Positions 45,838-54,672 of a DNA stretch of 64,000 nt are shown here, in pieces. The stretch's first letter is position 1. Each line of letters opens with the position of its first letter. The notes under the pieces are model-generated. The model saw only the letters and a list, made by a program, of their open reading frames with translations. It was not told the origin of the DNA and searched no databases. Made by a program: the position numbers and the translations under genes. Origin of the DNA: Nitratireductor sp. B36 (GTDB taxonomy: Bacteria > Pseudomonadota > Alphaproteobacteria > Rhizobiales > Rhizobiaceae); the NCBI RefSeq assembly GCF_020833685.1, contig NZ_JACKZY010000004.1, forward strand, positions 310,001-374,000, given 5' to 3'.

Positions 45838-47630
45838 GCACGCCCATCCTATCCATCAACGGGCTCACCACTTCCTTTCGCGTGGAGGGAAAATGGCTGC
45901 CGGTGGTGCGCAATGTCAGCTTCGATATCGGTCGCGGCGAGACGGTCGCCGTGGTCGGCGAATCCGGTTCCGGAAAGTCGGTTACCGCACTCTCCATCAT
46001 GCGGCTCATCCAGCAGGGCATGGGGCGCATAGAGGGTTCGATCAAGCTTGATGGCCGTGAGCTGTTGACCCTTGACGAGGAAGCCATGCGCGATGTGCGC
46101 GGTGGCGAGATCGGCATGATTTTCCAGGAGCCCATGACGAGCCTGAACCCGGTTCTCACCGTCGGCTTCCAGGTGGCGGAAGCACTGCGCCGCCACCGCG
46201 GCATGGATGCGGCCGCGGCCGAAGCCGAGGTCCAACGCCTCTTCGAGCTTGTGCGCATACCGGATGGCAAGCGCCGCGCGAGCGAGCACCCGCACAGTTT
46301 TTCCGGCGGTATGCGCCAGCGTGTGATGATCGCCATGGCGCTTGCCTGCCAGCCCAAGCTTCTGATTGCCGACGAGCCGACAACGGCGCTCGACGTGACC
46401 ATTCAGGCCCAAATTCTCGAGCTCATCCGCGAGCTTCAAAAAGACATCGGCATGTCGGTGATGTTCATCACCCACGATATGGGCGTGGTTGCCGAAATCG
46501 CCGATCGCGTCGTGGTGATGTTGAAAGGCGACAAGGTTGAGGAGGCGCCGGCAGCAGAGCTCTTCAACGCCCCGAAAGAGGGCTACACCAGAATGCTTTT
46601 GGGCGCAGTGCCCAAACTTGGCACGCTGGCCAACACGCAGACACCGCGTCGGTTCCCGGCAATGGATCTCTCCGGCCCAGGTCCCGAGCCGAAAGGTGAA
46701 CCGGACAATCGCGGCAAGCCTATTCTGCAAGTCGAGGGGCTGACGACACGTTTCGCGGTACGGGGAGGCCTGTTTGGTGGAGTGAAGGGCCAGGTCCATG
46801 CGGTGGAGGATGTGTCGTTCTCGGTCCGCGCTGGCGAGACGCTCGCGCTGGTCGGGGAATCCGGCTGCGGAAAATCCACAACCGGCCGATCTATCCTGCG
46901 GCTTGTCGAACCGGTCGCCGGCAGCGTTTCGTTTGAAGGCGAAAACCTGATGGATGCCGACCCGGCGAGCCTGCGTGCAGCGCGCCGACGCATGCAGATG
47001 ATCTTTCAGGACCCCTATGGTTCGCTCAATCCCCGTCAGACGGTGGGATCCGCTATCGCCGAGCCGATCCGGGTGCACGGTCTCGGCAATCCCATGGAGG
47101 CGCAGGACAAGGTCGCCCGCCTCCTCGAATTGGTTGGGCTCACCCCGGAACATGCGCTGCGTTTCCCGCACGAGTTCTCAGGTGGTCAGCGCCAGCGCGT
47201 CTGCATTGCCCGAGGTCTCGCCCTTGAGCCCAGTCTCATTGTTGCCGATGAATCGGTTTCGGCGCTCGATGCTTCGATCAAGGCGCAGGTGGTCAATCTC
47301 ATGCTTGATCTGCAGCGCGAGCTAGGCTTGGCCTATCTGTTCATCAGCCATGATATCGCGGTCGTCGAAAGGGTCAGCCATCGCATTGCCGTGATGCTCC
47401 TCGGCGAGATCGTCGAGATCGGGCCACGCGACGCGGTCCTGTCCAATCCACGTCACCCCTACACCCGCAAACTCATCGATGCGGTGCCGGTCCCCGATCC
47501 GGCGACGCGCGGTCGCCGGCGCGGTCTTATCGCCGAAGAGTTGAAGAGCCCGGTGCGTCCGCTTGGCTGGGAGAGGCCCGCGCGCCGAATGCTGGAGGTA
47601 GGACCCGATCACTTTGTCATGGAGCATTAG
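45834..47630 (+). CDS. Fused ABC ATPase, DppD-DppF type
   Basis: A 598-aa protein with two ATPase domains in one chain. First: Walker A GESGSGKSV, signature FSGGMRQRVMIAMAL, Walker B LIADEPTTALD. Second (from about residue 300): Walker A GESGCGKSTTGRS, signature FSGGQRQRVCIARGL, Walker B LIVADESVSALD. The Walker B glutamate is kept in both (DEP and DES). It completes the importer: one binding protein, two permeases, one double ATPase. Confidence 0.93.
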   Translation: MSTPILSINGLTTSFRVEGKWLPVVRNVSFDIGRGETVAVVGESGSGKSVTALSIMRLIQQGMGRIEGSIKLDGRELLTLDEEAMRDVRGGEIGMIFQEPMTSLNPVLTVGFQVAEALRRHRGMDAAAAEAEVQRLFELVRIPDGKRRASEHPHSFSGGMRQRVMIAMALACQPKLLIADEPTTALDVTIQAQILELIRELQKDIGMSVMFITHDMGVVAEIADRVVVMLKGDKVEEAPAAELFNAPKEGYTRMLLGAVPKLGTLANTQTPRRFPAMDLSGPGPEPKGEPDNRGKPILQVEGLTTRFAVRGGLFGGVKGQVHAVEDVSFSVRAGETLALVGESGCGKSTTGRSILRLVEPVAGSVSFEGENLMDADPASLRAARRRMQMIFQDPYGSLNPRQTVGSAIAEPIRVHGLGNPMEAQDKVARLLELVGLTPEHALRFPHEFSGGQRQRVCIARGLALEPSLIVADESVSALDASIKAQVVNLMLDLQRELGLAYLFISHDIAVVERVSHRIAVMLLGEIVEIGPRDAVLSNPRHPYTRKLIDAVPVPDPATRGRRRGLIAEELKSPVRPLGWERPARRMLEVGPDHFVMEH

Positions 47631-47678
47631 TCCGCGATCGCCATGCGGGGCGTTCAGCCACTCGGGGTCATTCCAATA

Positions 47679-49007
47679 CTACTGTCCTCCGAGCGCGGCG
47701 TCGACGGCGTGGCCCAGTTTCTCGACGATCAGATCAATGGTTTCCCCGTCGACATTGTAAGGTGGTGCCAGAAGAATGTGATCGCCTGAGGTCCCGTCGA
47801 TCGTGCCGCTCCCCGGGTAGATCAGGAGCCCCGTCTCCAGGGCGCTTTTCTTGATCGCAGCGCCGATTTTCCGGCCGGGCGAGAAAGGCACCTTGGTATC
47901 GCGATGCTCGACCAGTTCGATGGCCTGAAGCAGGCCGCGCCCCCGAACATCCCCGACATGCGGGTGATTGCCGAACCGGGCGAGCAATCGGTCGCGCAAC
48001 TGAGCGCCGCGTACAGTCACATTGTCGAGCATAGCATCATCACGAATGATCTGCTGAACGGCAAGCGCGGCAGCACAGGCCAGCGGATGGGCTGAATAGG
48101 TGTGCCCATGCACGAAACTGCCGCTGCCTTTGGTAATGGTCTCGTAGACGTTGCCCGAGCACATGACGGCAGCAATGGGCTGGTATCCGCCGCCAAGACC
48201 CTTGGCGAGTGTCAGGATGTCGGGCACCACATTTTCCTGCTCGCAGGCGAGAAAGCTGCCGGTTCTGCCGGAGCCGCACATCACCTCATCCAGAATGAGA
48301 AGCACCCCGTAGCGATCACAGATTTCCCGGATTTTCTGAAAGTAGCCCTTTTCGGCGGCAACCGCGCCTGCGGTCGCTCCCACGACCGTTTCGGCCAGAA
48401 AGGCGATGACATTTTCAGGGCCGAGTTCCCTTATCTTGTCTTCAAGGAGGTTGGCGGCACGGTTTGCATAGTCATCCGCGCTTTCACCAGCATGGGCATA
48501 TCGGTAGGCGAAGCAGGGCTCGATCTTGGGTTCTTCGAGCAGGAACGGGGCATAGGGTTTTCGCCGTGGCGGATTGCCCCCGACCGAGAGCGCGCCCAGC
48601 GTGTTGCCGTGGTAGCTCTGGTGCCGGGAGATCACCAGTCTGCGCGAGGGCTCGCCGCGCTCGACATGATACTGCCGCGCCATCTTGATCGCCGCTTCGA
48701 TCGCTTCGGAGCCGCTGCCGACGAGATAGACCTTGTCGAGGGGAAGCGGCGTCGCGGCGCACAGATGGTCGGCGAGTGCCTCGGCCGCACTGGAGGTGAA
48801 GAAGCTGGTATGCGCATAGCTGATCTGCGCCATCTGCTGCTGAATGGCTTCAAGAACACGCACATCGCCATGCCCGATACAGGACACGGCAGCGCCACCG
48901 CAGGCATCGATATAGCGCTTGCCGGTTTCGTCGGTGATGTAGGCGCCGCTCCCCCCGATAGCGACCGGAAGCGGGTTGCCAGGGGAGCGGTGAAAAACAT
49001 GGGTCAT
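47679..49007 (-). CDS. Class III aminotransferase
   Basis: A 442-aa omega-type PLP aminotransferase: YLVGSGSEAIEAAIKMAR, HQSYHGNTLGALSVGG, LILDEVMCGSGRTG and PLP-lysine LAKGLGGGYQPI. Start chosen at ATG 49007 (MTHVFHRSPGNPLPV) over 49061. It is the last gene of a leftward operon with an RpiR regulator, TRAP transporter and M81 peptidase, and probably takes the amino group from the released product. Confidence 0.88.
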   Translation of the reverse strand: MTHVFHRSPGNPLPVAIGGSGAYITDETGKRYIDACGGAAVSCIGHGDVRVLEAIQQQMAQISYAHTSFFTSSAAEALADHLCAATPLPLDKVYLVGSGSEAIEAAIKMARQYHVERGEPSRRLVISRHQSYHGNTLGALSVGGNPPRRKPYAPFLLEEPKIEPCFAYRYAHAGESADDYANRAANLLEDKIRELGPENVIAFLAETVVGATAGAVAAEKGYFQKIREICDRYGVLLILDEVMCGSGRTGSFLACEQENVVPDILTLAKGLGGGYQPIAAVMCSGNVYETITKGSGSFVHGHTYSAHPLACAAALAVQQIIRDDAMLDNVTVRGAQLRDRLLARFGNHPHVGDVRGRGLLQAIELVEHRDTKVPFSPGRKIGAAIKKSALETGLLIYPGSGTIDGTSGDHILLAPPYNVDGETIDLIVEKLGHAVDAALGGQ

Positions 49008-49020
49008 TCGGAGGTCTCTG

Positions 49021-49905
49021 TTATCGTGCGCGCCGATGCGCGTGGTAGGAGCCGGAGGCATAAAGCTGTTCTTCGATGGTGCCGATGCGTTCCATCGCTG
49101 TGTCCTGAAGCTCTGTCAGCATGGCAGCGGCAAGCCCTTCGACAACGCCGACAGCCGAAATCACGGAGGGAAAAAAGGACGGGCTCTCGGCTGAGAAGAG
49201 CAGGCTGGTCGATGCATGGGGTTGCAATGGTGTGGCGCGGCTGTCGCTCAGTGAAACCAGTTTCGCGCCGGAAGAACGAATGCCTTCAGCCACCATATCG
49301 ATCTCGCGCGCATAGGGCTGGAAATTGATGGACAGAACCGCATCGCGCTCCGTCAGCATGGCAAGGTCGGCCACCAGCGAAGAGCCCTCGCTGCCGAGAA
49401 GCTCCACATTGGGGCGCAGCATCTTGCACAGATAGGTGAAGGTCAGCCCCGGCCCCCGGCAACTCATGAAGGCGGCGACGTATAGCCGCTCGGCATGGGC
49501 GAGTGTTTTGGCGGCAGAAGCGATATCTGCAGTCGAATTGCTCTCCAGCGCGTAGGCAAGGCTTGCCTCCTGCGCCTTGAAGGTCTCGGCCAGAAGGCCG
49601 CTGCCCTTGTCCTGCTTCACCGCTTCCACGGCCTTGTCGGCATAGCGCGCGGGCCCGGTCCTGAAACTTTCGGCATAAACGGCACGCAATTGCGACCAGT
49701 CGGCGAAATCCAGCGTGCGCGCCAGGCGCACGAGTGTGGCCGGTGCAACGCCGGCACGGTTGGCGATTTCGCGCATGGAGAGCAGCACGACGTCGTCCGG
49801 GTGATCGATCAGGTAGCGGGCTCCATCGGCAAGCCGGCGGGGCAGCGTTTCAATCTGCGAGATCATGCGCTGTGTCAGCGCTTCAAGGTCTGTCATCTCT
49901 GCCAT
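49021..49905 (-). CDS. MurR/RpiR-family regulator
   Basis: A 294-aa regulator with an N-terminal HTH_6 domain (DVVLLSMREIANRAGVAPATLVRLARTLDF) and a C-terminal SIS domain that usually binds a phosphosugar, though many members sense other compounds. It sits inside the TRAP/M81 operon, 4 bases after dctM, so it likely controls its own transcription. Confidence 0.87.
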   Translation of the reverse strand: MAEMTDLEALTQRMISQIETLPRRLADGARYLIDHPDDVVLLSMREIANRAGVAPATLVRLARTLDFADWSQLRAVYAESFRTGPARYADKAVEAVKQDKGSGLLAETFKAQEASLAYALESNSTADIASAAKTLAHAERLYVAAFMSCRGPGLTFTYLCKMLRPNVELLGSEGSSLVADLAMLTERDAVLSINFQPYAREIDMVAEGIRSSGAKLVSLSDSRATPLQPHASTSLLFSAESPSFFPSVISAVGVVEGLAAAMLTELQDTAMERIGTIEEQLYASGSYHAHRRAR

Positions 49906-49909
49906 CCTT

Positions 49910-51214
49910 TTACCCGCTTATCAGGCTGGGCAACCACAGGACGGTTGCCGGAAATGCGATGAGTATGGCGACGGTCACCACATCGGCAAGCAGGAACCAT
50001 CCCACGCCGCGGAAGACATCGCTGATGGACACTTTATCGGCGACGACATTCTTGATGACGAAGACATTGAGACCCACTGGCGGTGTGATGAGCCCGATTT
50101 CCAGATATTTGGTGATCATGACACCGGCATAGATCAGGCTGATGTCCGCGGTCTCGAAGATCGGCAGGAGAACCGGCAGGGTGAGCAGCATCACCCCGAT
50201 GGGATCGAGGAACATGCCGAGCACCAGATAGATCAGCGACACCGCGATGATGATCAGAAGCGGCGACATGTCCTCTCCGATAAGCCCCTGCACATAGTCG
50301 GGGAAGCCCGCAAAGGCGAAAAGCCGGGTCAGAAGCGCTGCGGCCACCGCTATGAGGAAGATTGCGGAGGTGGAGCGGATCGTCTCGAACGCAGCCGCCT
50401 TCAGCGCTTCCCAACTCAGTGTGCGCTTGGCAAAGCCGATGGCGATGGAGGCAAGGGCACCGATGGCGCCAGCTTCGGTTGCGGAGAAAAGCCCGGCAAA
50501 GATGCCGCCGAACACGGTGATGACGAGTAGGAAGAGCGGCCATGTCTCGCCCAGAGCAAGAAACCGCTCGCGCCAGTCGACGCTCGTCTCACGCGGCGCA
50601 AGCGCCGGGTTGTGCTTGACGCGAAGCAGGATCATCAGGCCGTACATGAGCGCGGTCAGAAGGCCCGGAATCACGGCCCCGATGAAAAGCTCGCTGACGG
50701 GGACCTCGGCAAAAACGGCATAGAGAAGCAGAATGGTGCTCGGCGGAATGAGCGAGCCCATCGTGCCGGCGGCGGCAATCGTGCCTACGGCAAGCTTGGC
50801 GTCGTAGCCACGGTCGAGCATGGCCGGCACGGCAATCTTGCCCATCGCGGCTGCACAGGCGACGGACGAGCCGGTGACGGAGGAAAAGAGCGCGGCCCCA
50901 CCCACCGAGGAAATGGCGAGCCCGCCGGGCAGAAAATTCAACCAGGCGCGGGCGACGCGGAAAAGCCCGTCTGTCAGTCCGGCGGAAAAGCACACATAGC
51001 CCATGAACAGAAACATGGGGATGGCGCTCAGGCTCCAATGGGCGGCGAAGGCATGGGGAACCGAGCGCATGACGCCCCAAGTCGCGCGTTCTCCCACAAG
51101 GAGATACATGCCGACGATTGCGACGAGGCCCAGCGCTGCAGCAACGGGAACGCGCAGCGCAAGGAGGATCATGAGCGCACCGAGCGCCCAGTAGACAAGG
51201 GTGATGCTATCCAC
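49910..51214 (-). CDS. TRAP transporter large permease, DctM type
   Basis: A 434-aa, about 12-helix membrane subunit. Characteristic segments: AAALGLVAIVGMYLLVG, SSVTGSSVACAAAMGKIAVPAM, AAAGTMGSLIPPS and LIYAGVMITKYLEIGLITPPVGLNVFVIK. Start is GTG 51214 with AAGGG upstream; the ATG at 51289 lies within dctQ. It moves the solute using a sodium or proton gradient. Confidence 0.92.
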   Translation of the reverse strand: MDSITLVYWALGALMILLALRVPVAAALGLVAIVGMYLLVGERATWGVMRSVPHAFAAHWSLSAIPMFLFMGYVCFSAGLTDGLFRVARAWLNFLPGGLAISSVGGAALFSSVTGSSVACAAAMGKIAVPAMLDRGYDAKLAVGTIAAAGTMGSLIPPSTILLLYAVFAEVPVSELFIGAVIPGLLTALMYGLMILLRVKHNPALAPRETSVDWRERFLALGETWPLFLLVITVFGGIFAGLFSATEAGAIGALASIAIGFAKRTLSWEALKAAAFETIRSTSAIFLIAVAAALLTRLFAFAGFPDYVQGLIGEDMSPLLIIIAVSLIYLVLGMFLDPIGVMLLTLPVLLPIFETADISLIYAGVMITKYLEIGLITPPVGLNVFVIKNVVADKVSISDVFRGVGWFLLADVVTVAILIAFPATVLWLPSLISG

Positions 51215-51224
51215 GGTAAGGCCC

Positions 51225-51740
51225 TTACTGGTCGCTGTTTTGTGTCTGGGATGAAGCGGCGCGCGAAATCGCGCCAGCAGCTCGGACAAGGCAGAGAAGT
51301 GCCGTCAGGAAACCCGCCACCGGCAGGAAAAAGCGCGGCGGCCATGTGATGACGGGGATCATGCCGACAATGAACTCGCCCTGACGATAGGCGCGCAGGG
51401 CCTGTTCAAACCCCGCATAGGCGATCAGTGCCAGAAACGCGCCGAAGCAGATCAGCGCAAAGGCATCGAGCACCGCCTGTGCCCTTGGTCCCAGCCCCTG
51501 ATAGAAAAGATCGACGGCAATGTTCTCGTTGCGCCATTCGACATTGAGCAACGGAAGAAAGATGAGAGCCGGCATCCACCAGTCCGACACGATCTCCAGT
51601 GTGGAGGGCATCGGCTTGCCAAAGAGGTAGCGGCCGCCGACATCCAGACAGATCTGGAACATCATGACGACGAGACACAGGCTGGCCAGAAACGCCAGCA
51701 GGCGGCCGATCCGGCCCAGAAAGAGATCGATGGTTTGCAT
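51225..51740 (-). CDS. TRAP transporter small permease, DctQ type
   Basis: A 171-aa protein with four hydrophobic helices and the DctQ pattern FLASLCLVVMMFQICLDVGGR then PSTLEIVSDWWMPALIFLPL. It is between dctP and dctM, as in most TRAP operons. Confidence 0.9.
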   Translation of the reverse strand: MQTIDLFLGRIGRLLAFLASLCLVVMMFQICLDVGGRYLFGKPMPSTLEIVSDWWMPALIFLPLLNVEWRNENIAVDLFYQGLGPRAQAVLDAFALICFGAFLALIAYAGFEQALRAYRQGEFIVGMIPVITWPPRFFLPVAGFLTALLCLVRAAGAISRAASSQTQNSDQ

Positions 51741-51800
51741 GGTGGATCCCGGCTGATCAAAAGCGTGGGCGGCACCCGCAAGGGCACCGCCGTAACAGGC

Positions 51801-52916
51801 TCAAAGGCCGTATTCGGTTTCAGAAAGCTTGTCGAAGATCTCTGTCTTCATGCGCTCTGCGAGGGCTTCGTCGGAAAGGCCGGATGCGGTGATCTCTTCC
51901 CACTTGGCCAAAGCCGCCTGATAGCTCTCGATCAGCGATTGCGCGTCGTCGACGCCATAGACGTCCTTCGCTTTTGTCACAATCGCGGAAACGTCCTGGC
52001 TGTTGAAGTTGGCGATTTCGGCTTCAAGCGCTTCCGGCTTGTCCAGAACCTTCATGCCGTGATCGGCCGCTTCGGCTTTCGCCTCTTCATTCTGCGCGAC
52101 ATAGGCATTGGTCGTCGCAACGATGGCCTCTGCCATCTTGTCGAGCATGACGCGACGGTTCTCGGGGGTGAGCTCCGCCCAGCTGTCCTTGTTGAAGGCG
52201 AGCAGCGGTCCGGAATTGTAGACGCCGAAGCTGCCGAGCGTGATCGTGTCGGCAACATCCCAGAGCGAGTGTGTTTTCAGCGAAGCGGCGGGCTGCATGG
52301 CAACATCGATGACACCCTTGTCGAGCGCTTCATACATCTCCGAGCTGGAGGTGTGGACGACCGTCGCGCCGGCCTCACCGATCCAGCGATCCCACGCGCC
52401 ACCGGGCGAACGAACACGCTTGCCGGCGATGTCCGCCGTCTTGCCGATCTCGCTCTTGCTGATCAGCGCATAGGGTGCGGTGGCGTAGCTGCCGGTATAG
52501 ACCACGTTCTGCTTTGAAAATTCTGCGATGCAGGGCGCGCAGTTCAACAGAGTGAACTCGGTGACCGCCGCCGCGACGGCAAGGGAGTTGCCGCTCAACA
52601 TGGCAAGCTCTGCCACAAGCTGGCTGGTGGGCAGCTGTGCCGGGTTGTAGGTGAGCGCGAGAACGGAGGCGTCGGCCACCCCATCGCCCAGACCGGTCAG
52701 GGTTTCCTTGCCGCCCAGAAGTGCGCCGCCTGAGACGAGGTTGAAGGTCACTTCGCCATTGGATGCTTCGGCCACCGCCGGGAAATATGTTTCATAGCCA
52801 GCGAAAATCGTCGGGTGCGAAGGAGCGACCCAGGAGCTGACGGTGAGTTCGATCGCAGCGGCGCTGGCCGTGCTGGCGGCCAGAGCGAGAATGGCGGCGG
52901 TGATGGTTTTCTTCAT
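51801..52916 (-). CDS. TRAP transporter solute-binding protein, DctP type
   Basis: A 371-aa exported protein: signal peptide to about residue 20 (ending STASAAA), then a DctP fold with AGKRVRSPGGAWDRWIGEAGA and TSSSEMYEALDKGVIDVAMQP, which holds the usual carboxylate-binding arginine. Ligand unknown. Its ATG overlaps the M81 peptidase stop by 4 bases. Confidence 0.9.
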   Translation of the reverse strand: MKKTITAAILALAASTASAAAIELTVSSWVAPSHPTIFAGYETYFPAVAEASNGEVTFNLVSGGALLGGKETLTGLGDGVADASVLALTYNPAQLPTSQLVAELAMLSGNSLAVAAAVTEFTLLNCAPCIAEFSKQNVVYTGSYATAPYALISKSEIGKTADIAGKRVRSPGGAWDRWIGEAGATVVHTSSSEMYEALDKGVIDVAMQPAASLKTHSLWDVADTITLGSFGVYNSGPLLAFNKDSWAELTPENRRVMLDKMAEAIVATTNAYVAQNEEAKAEAADHGMKVLDKPEALEAEIANFNSQDVSAIVTKAKDVYGVDDAQSLIESYQAALAKWEEITASGLSDEALAERMKTEIFDKLSETEYGL

Positions 52917-54400
52917 GTTACCCTCTGTTCTTTCAGGTTGAAGCGCTCCCGAGGCACATTTCGGAAGGGCAGTTTTGAAACGTCAGCCATGGCTGGCCCC
53001 AGCGTGTCGCAGGACTGGATGACGTCGAACCGGTTGCCGAATGCAGCCCGGAAATGGTTTTTCGCTTTGGCGAGCAGCACGGGCACCTGGTCGATCTCAA
53101 TGCCGTGCAGACGGAAATAGGCACTGTCATTGGGAGACTGGCAGCCCGTGGTCACGATGACCCGAAGGTTTCCGACGCGCAGCAGAGCTGTCGGACCGAG
53201 ATCCACCTTCATGCCCCGCTCCATGGCGTCCTCATTCTGGAAACGGCCATTGGTGATGCGCAGGACTTCAGCCCGGCAGGCGACCGGCACTCCGAAACGG
53301 ACGTCGAGCCTTGCGCCGAGGCTGATGTCGAGCTCTGCACCAATGCCCGCACGATGGGTTTCCGCCACGATCTCCGGCGCGGCGAAAAAGGCGAACACGC
53401 TGCCATCCGGCAATTCCGTATTCATCGCGGCGCGGAAGAGACCCGGCGTGTCGCCAATGCCTCCGGAAAGGGGATTGTCGGCAGGTTCCAGGATCGCGAC
53501 GCGATTCCCATCGGCCCACGGACGGCCTGACAGCACCGCTTCGGCCGAGGGAAGGTCAGGCTGAAAGCGAGCCTGCGTGCCTCGCATATAGCCGGCAACA
53601 TGATCCGCCAGAGCCTGCCCCTGATATTTGTCCTCGCAGGTCACCAGAACGCCGGCATTGGCCTGCGGAACGTCAGCGTATGCGAAACTGGCAAAGGGGT
53701 AGGCGACCGGAAAGAGAGACTTGCCGCCGATCTTGATGCCCGCCGCCCGCGCTTCGTTTTCGATGTCCAGCATGGGACCTGGCGCATCTGTGCGCATGTT
53801 GAAGCTCGGCAGGATCCTGTCGATCGTCTTCAAGAGCACGTGGCTCTTCACCCCGTCCCTGATGATATGCGCAAGCATGTCCAGCGCATCGCGCGCGGCC
53901 TCAGCCATGTCAATGTGAGGATAGGTCCGGTAAACGGTAGCGGCATTGAGCATGTCGGCAAGCTTCGGCGCGATGCAGGCATGCATGTCGAAGGAAGCGG
54001 CAATCGGCAAGTCCGGGAAGCGGCGGCGAAGACCCCCAACAAGCGTCGTTTCGGGATCCGGATCAACCGTGCCGATACAGGCACCGTGAAGCGACAGGTA
54101 CAGACCGTCGATGCCTTCCAGTGCCGGGTCTTCGGCGATCTCGGCCGTCAGCTGGTCGAGAAGTTCCTGATCCACGGGGCCTGCCGGAGCGGCCGAAGCG
54201 CAGCGCGAGAAAACCAGCTCCACATCGTCGCGCAGCTCCGCCCAGGCAATTGCTCCGCCAGGTTCCGTTGCCGTGCCGCGATAATGCGCGATGCAGCTCT
54301 CTCCGCGGAACCATTCCCGTGCCTCAAAATGCTCCAGTCGTGTCTGGCAGACCGAAAAGGAGTTTGCTTCGTGCCAAAGGCGGGCGATGCCGATACGCAT
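52913..54400 (-). CDS. M81-family metallopeptidase (MlrC-like)
   Basis: A 495-aa protein of the M81/DUF1485 family whose named member MlrC opens linear microcystin peptides in Sphingomonas. Seen: MRIGIARLWHEANSF, DGLYLSLHGACIG, ASFDMHACIAPKLADMLNAA, YRTYPHIDMAEAA and the C-terminal DSAYFRLHGIEIDQVPVL. It lacks a signal peptide, so it would act in the cytoplasm on solutes imported by the TRAP system. First gene of the leftward operon. Confidence 0.88.
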   Translation of the reverse strand: MRIGIARLWHEANSFSVCQTRLEHFEAREWFRGESCIAHYRGTATEPGGAIAWAELRDDVELVFSRCASAAPAGPVDQELLDQLTAEIAEDPALEGIDGLYLSLHGACIGTVDPDPETTLVGGLRRRFPDLPIAASFDMHACIAPKLADMLNAATVYRTYPHIDMAEAARDALDMLAHIIRDGVKSHVLLKTIDRILPSFNMRTDAPGPMLDIENEARAAGIKIGGKSLFPVAYPFASFAYADVPQANAGVLVTCEDKYQGQALADHVAGYMRGTQARFQPDLPSAEAVLSGRPWADGNRVAILEPADNPLSGGIGDTPGLFRAAMNTELPDGSVFAFFAAPEIVAETHRAGIGAELDISLGARLDVRFGVPVACRAEVLRITNGRFQNEDAMERGMKVDLGPTALLRVGNLRVIVTTGCQSPNDSAYFRLHGIEIDQVPVLLAKAKNHFRAAFGNRFDVIQSCDTLGPAMADVSKLPFRNVPRERFNLKEQRVT

Positions 54401-54437
54401 ACATTATCCGACGAAATATAAAACAAATGTTCCGCAT

Positions 54438-54466
54438 CTTAAAAAATAATTGTTTTGTTTTGTCAA
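54438..54466 (-). promoter_or_regulatory. Promoter of the M81-TRAP operon
   Basis: On the minus strand a perfect TTGACA -35 (54466-54461) is followed after 17 bases by TTTAAG as -10 (54443-54438), 38 bases before the ATG. Flanking AAAACAAAT and AATTGTTTT form a near-inverted repeat that could be an RpiR operator. Confidence 0.55.
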
Positions 54467-54672
54467 CAGCGCTCACACACTTGGCCGACCCGTAGAAGCT
54501 GTGCGGTCGGCGGTCCTGGTCGAGCGGCAGACGGGGCATGAAAAGAACGCGCACTGGTTTCGACGCCGGCTTTGTGTGATCATCACTGAAGGGGAGAATG
54601 GGAGAGCAAAAACAAGATGCGAAAAGCACAAACCCTGCCTGAAGGGCAGTGTTCGGGGCGGAGTGCGGATTA

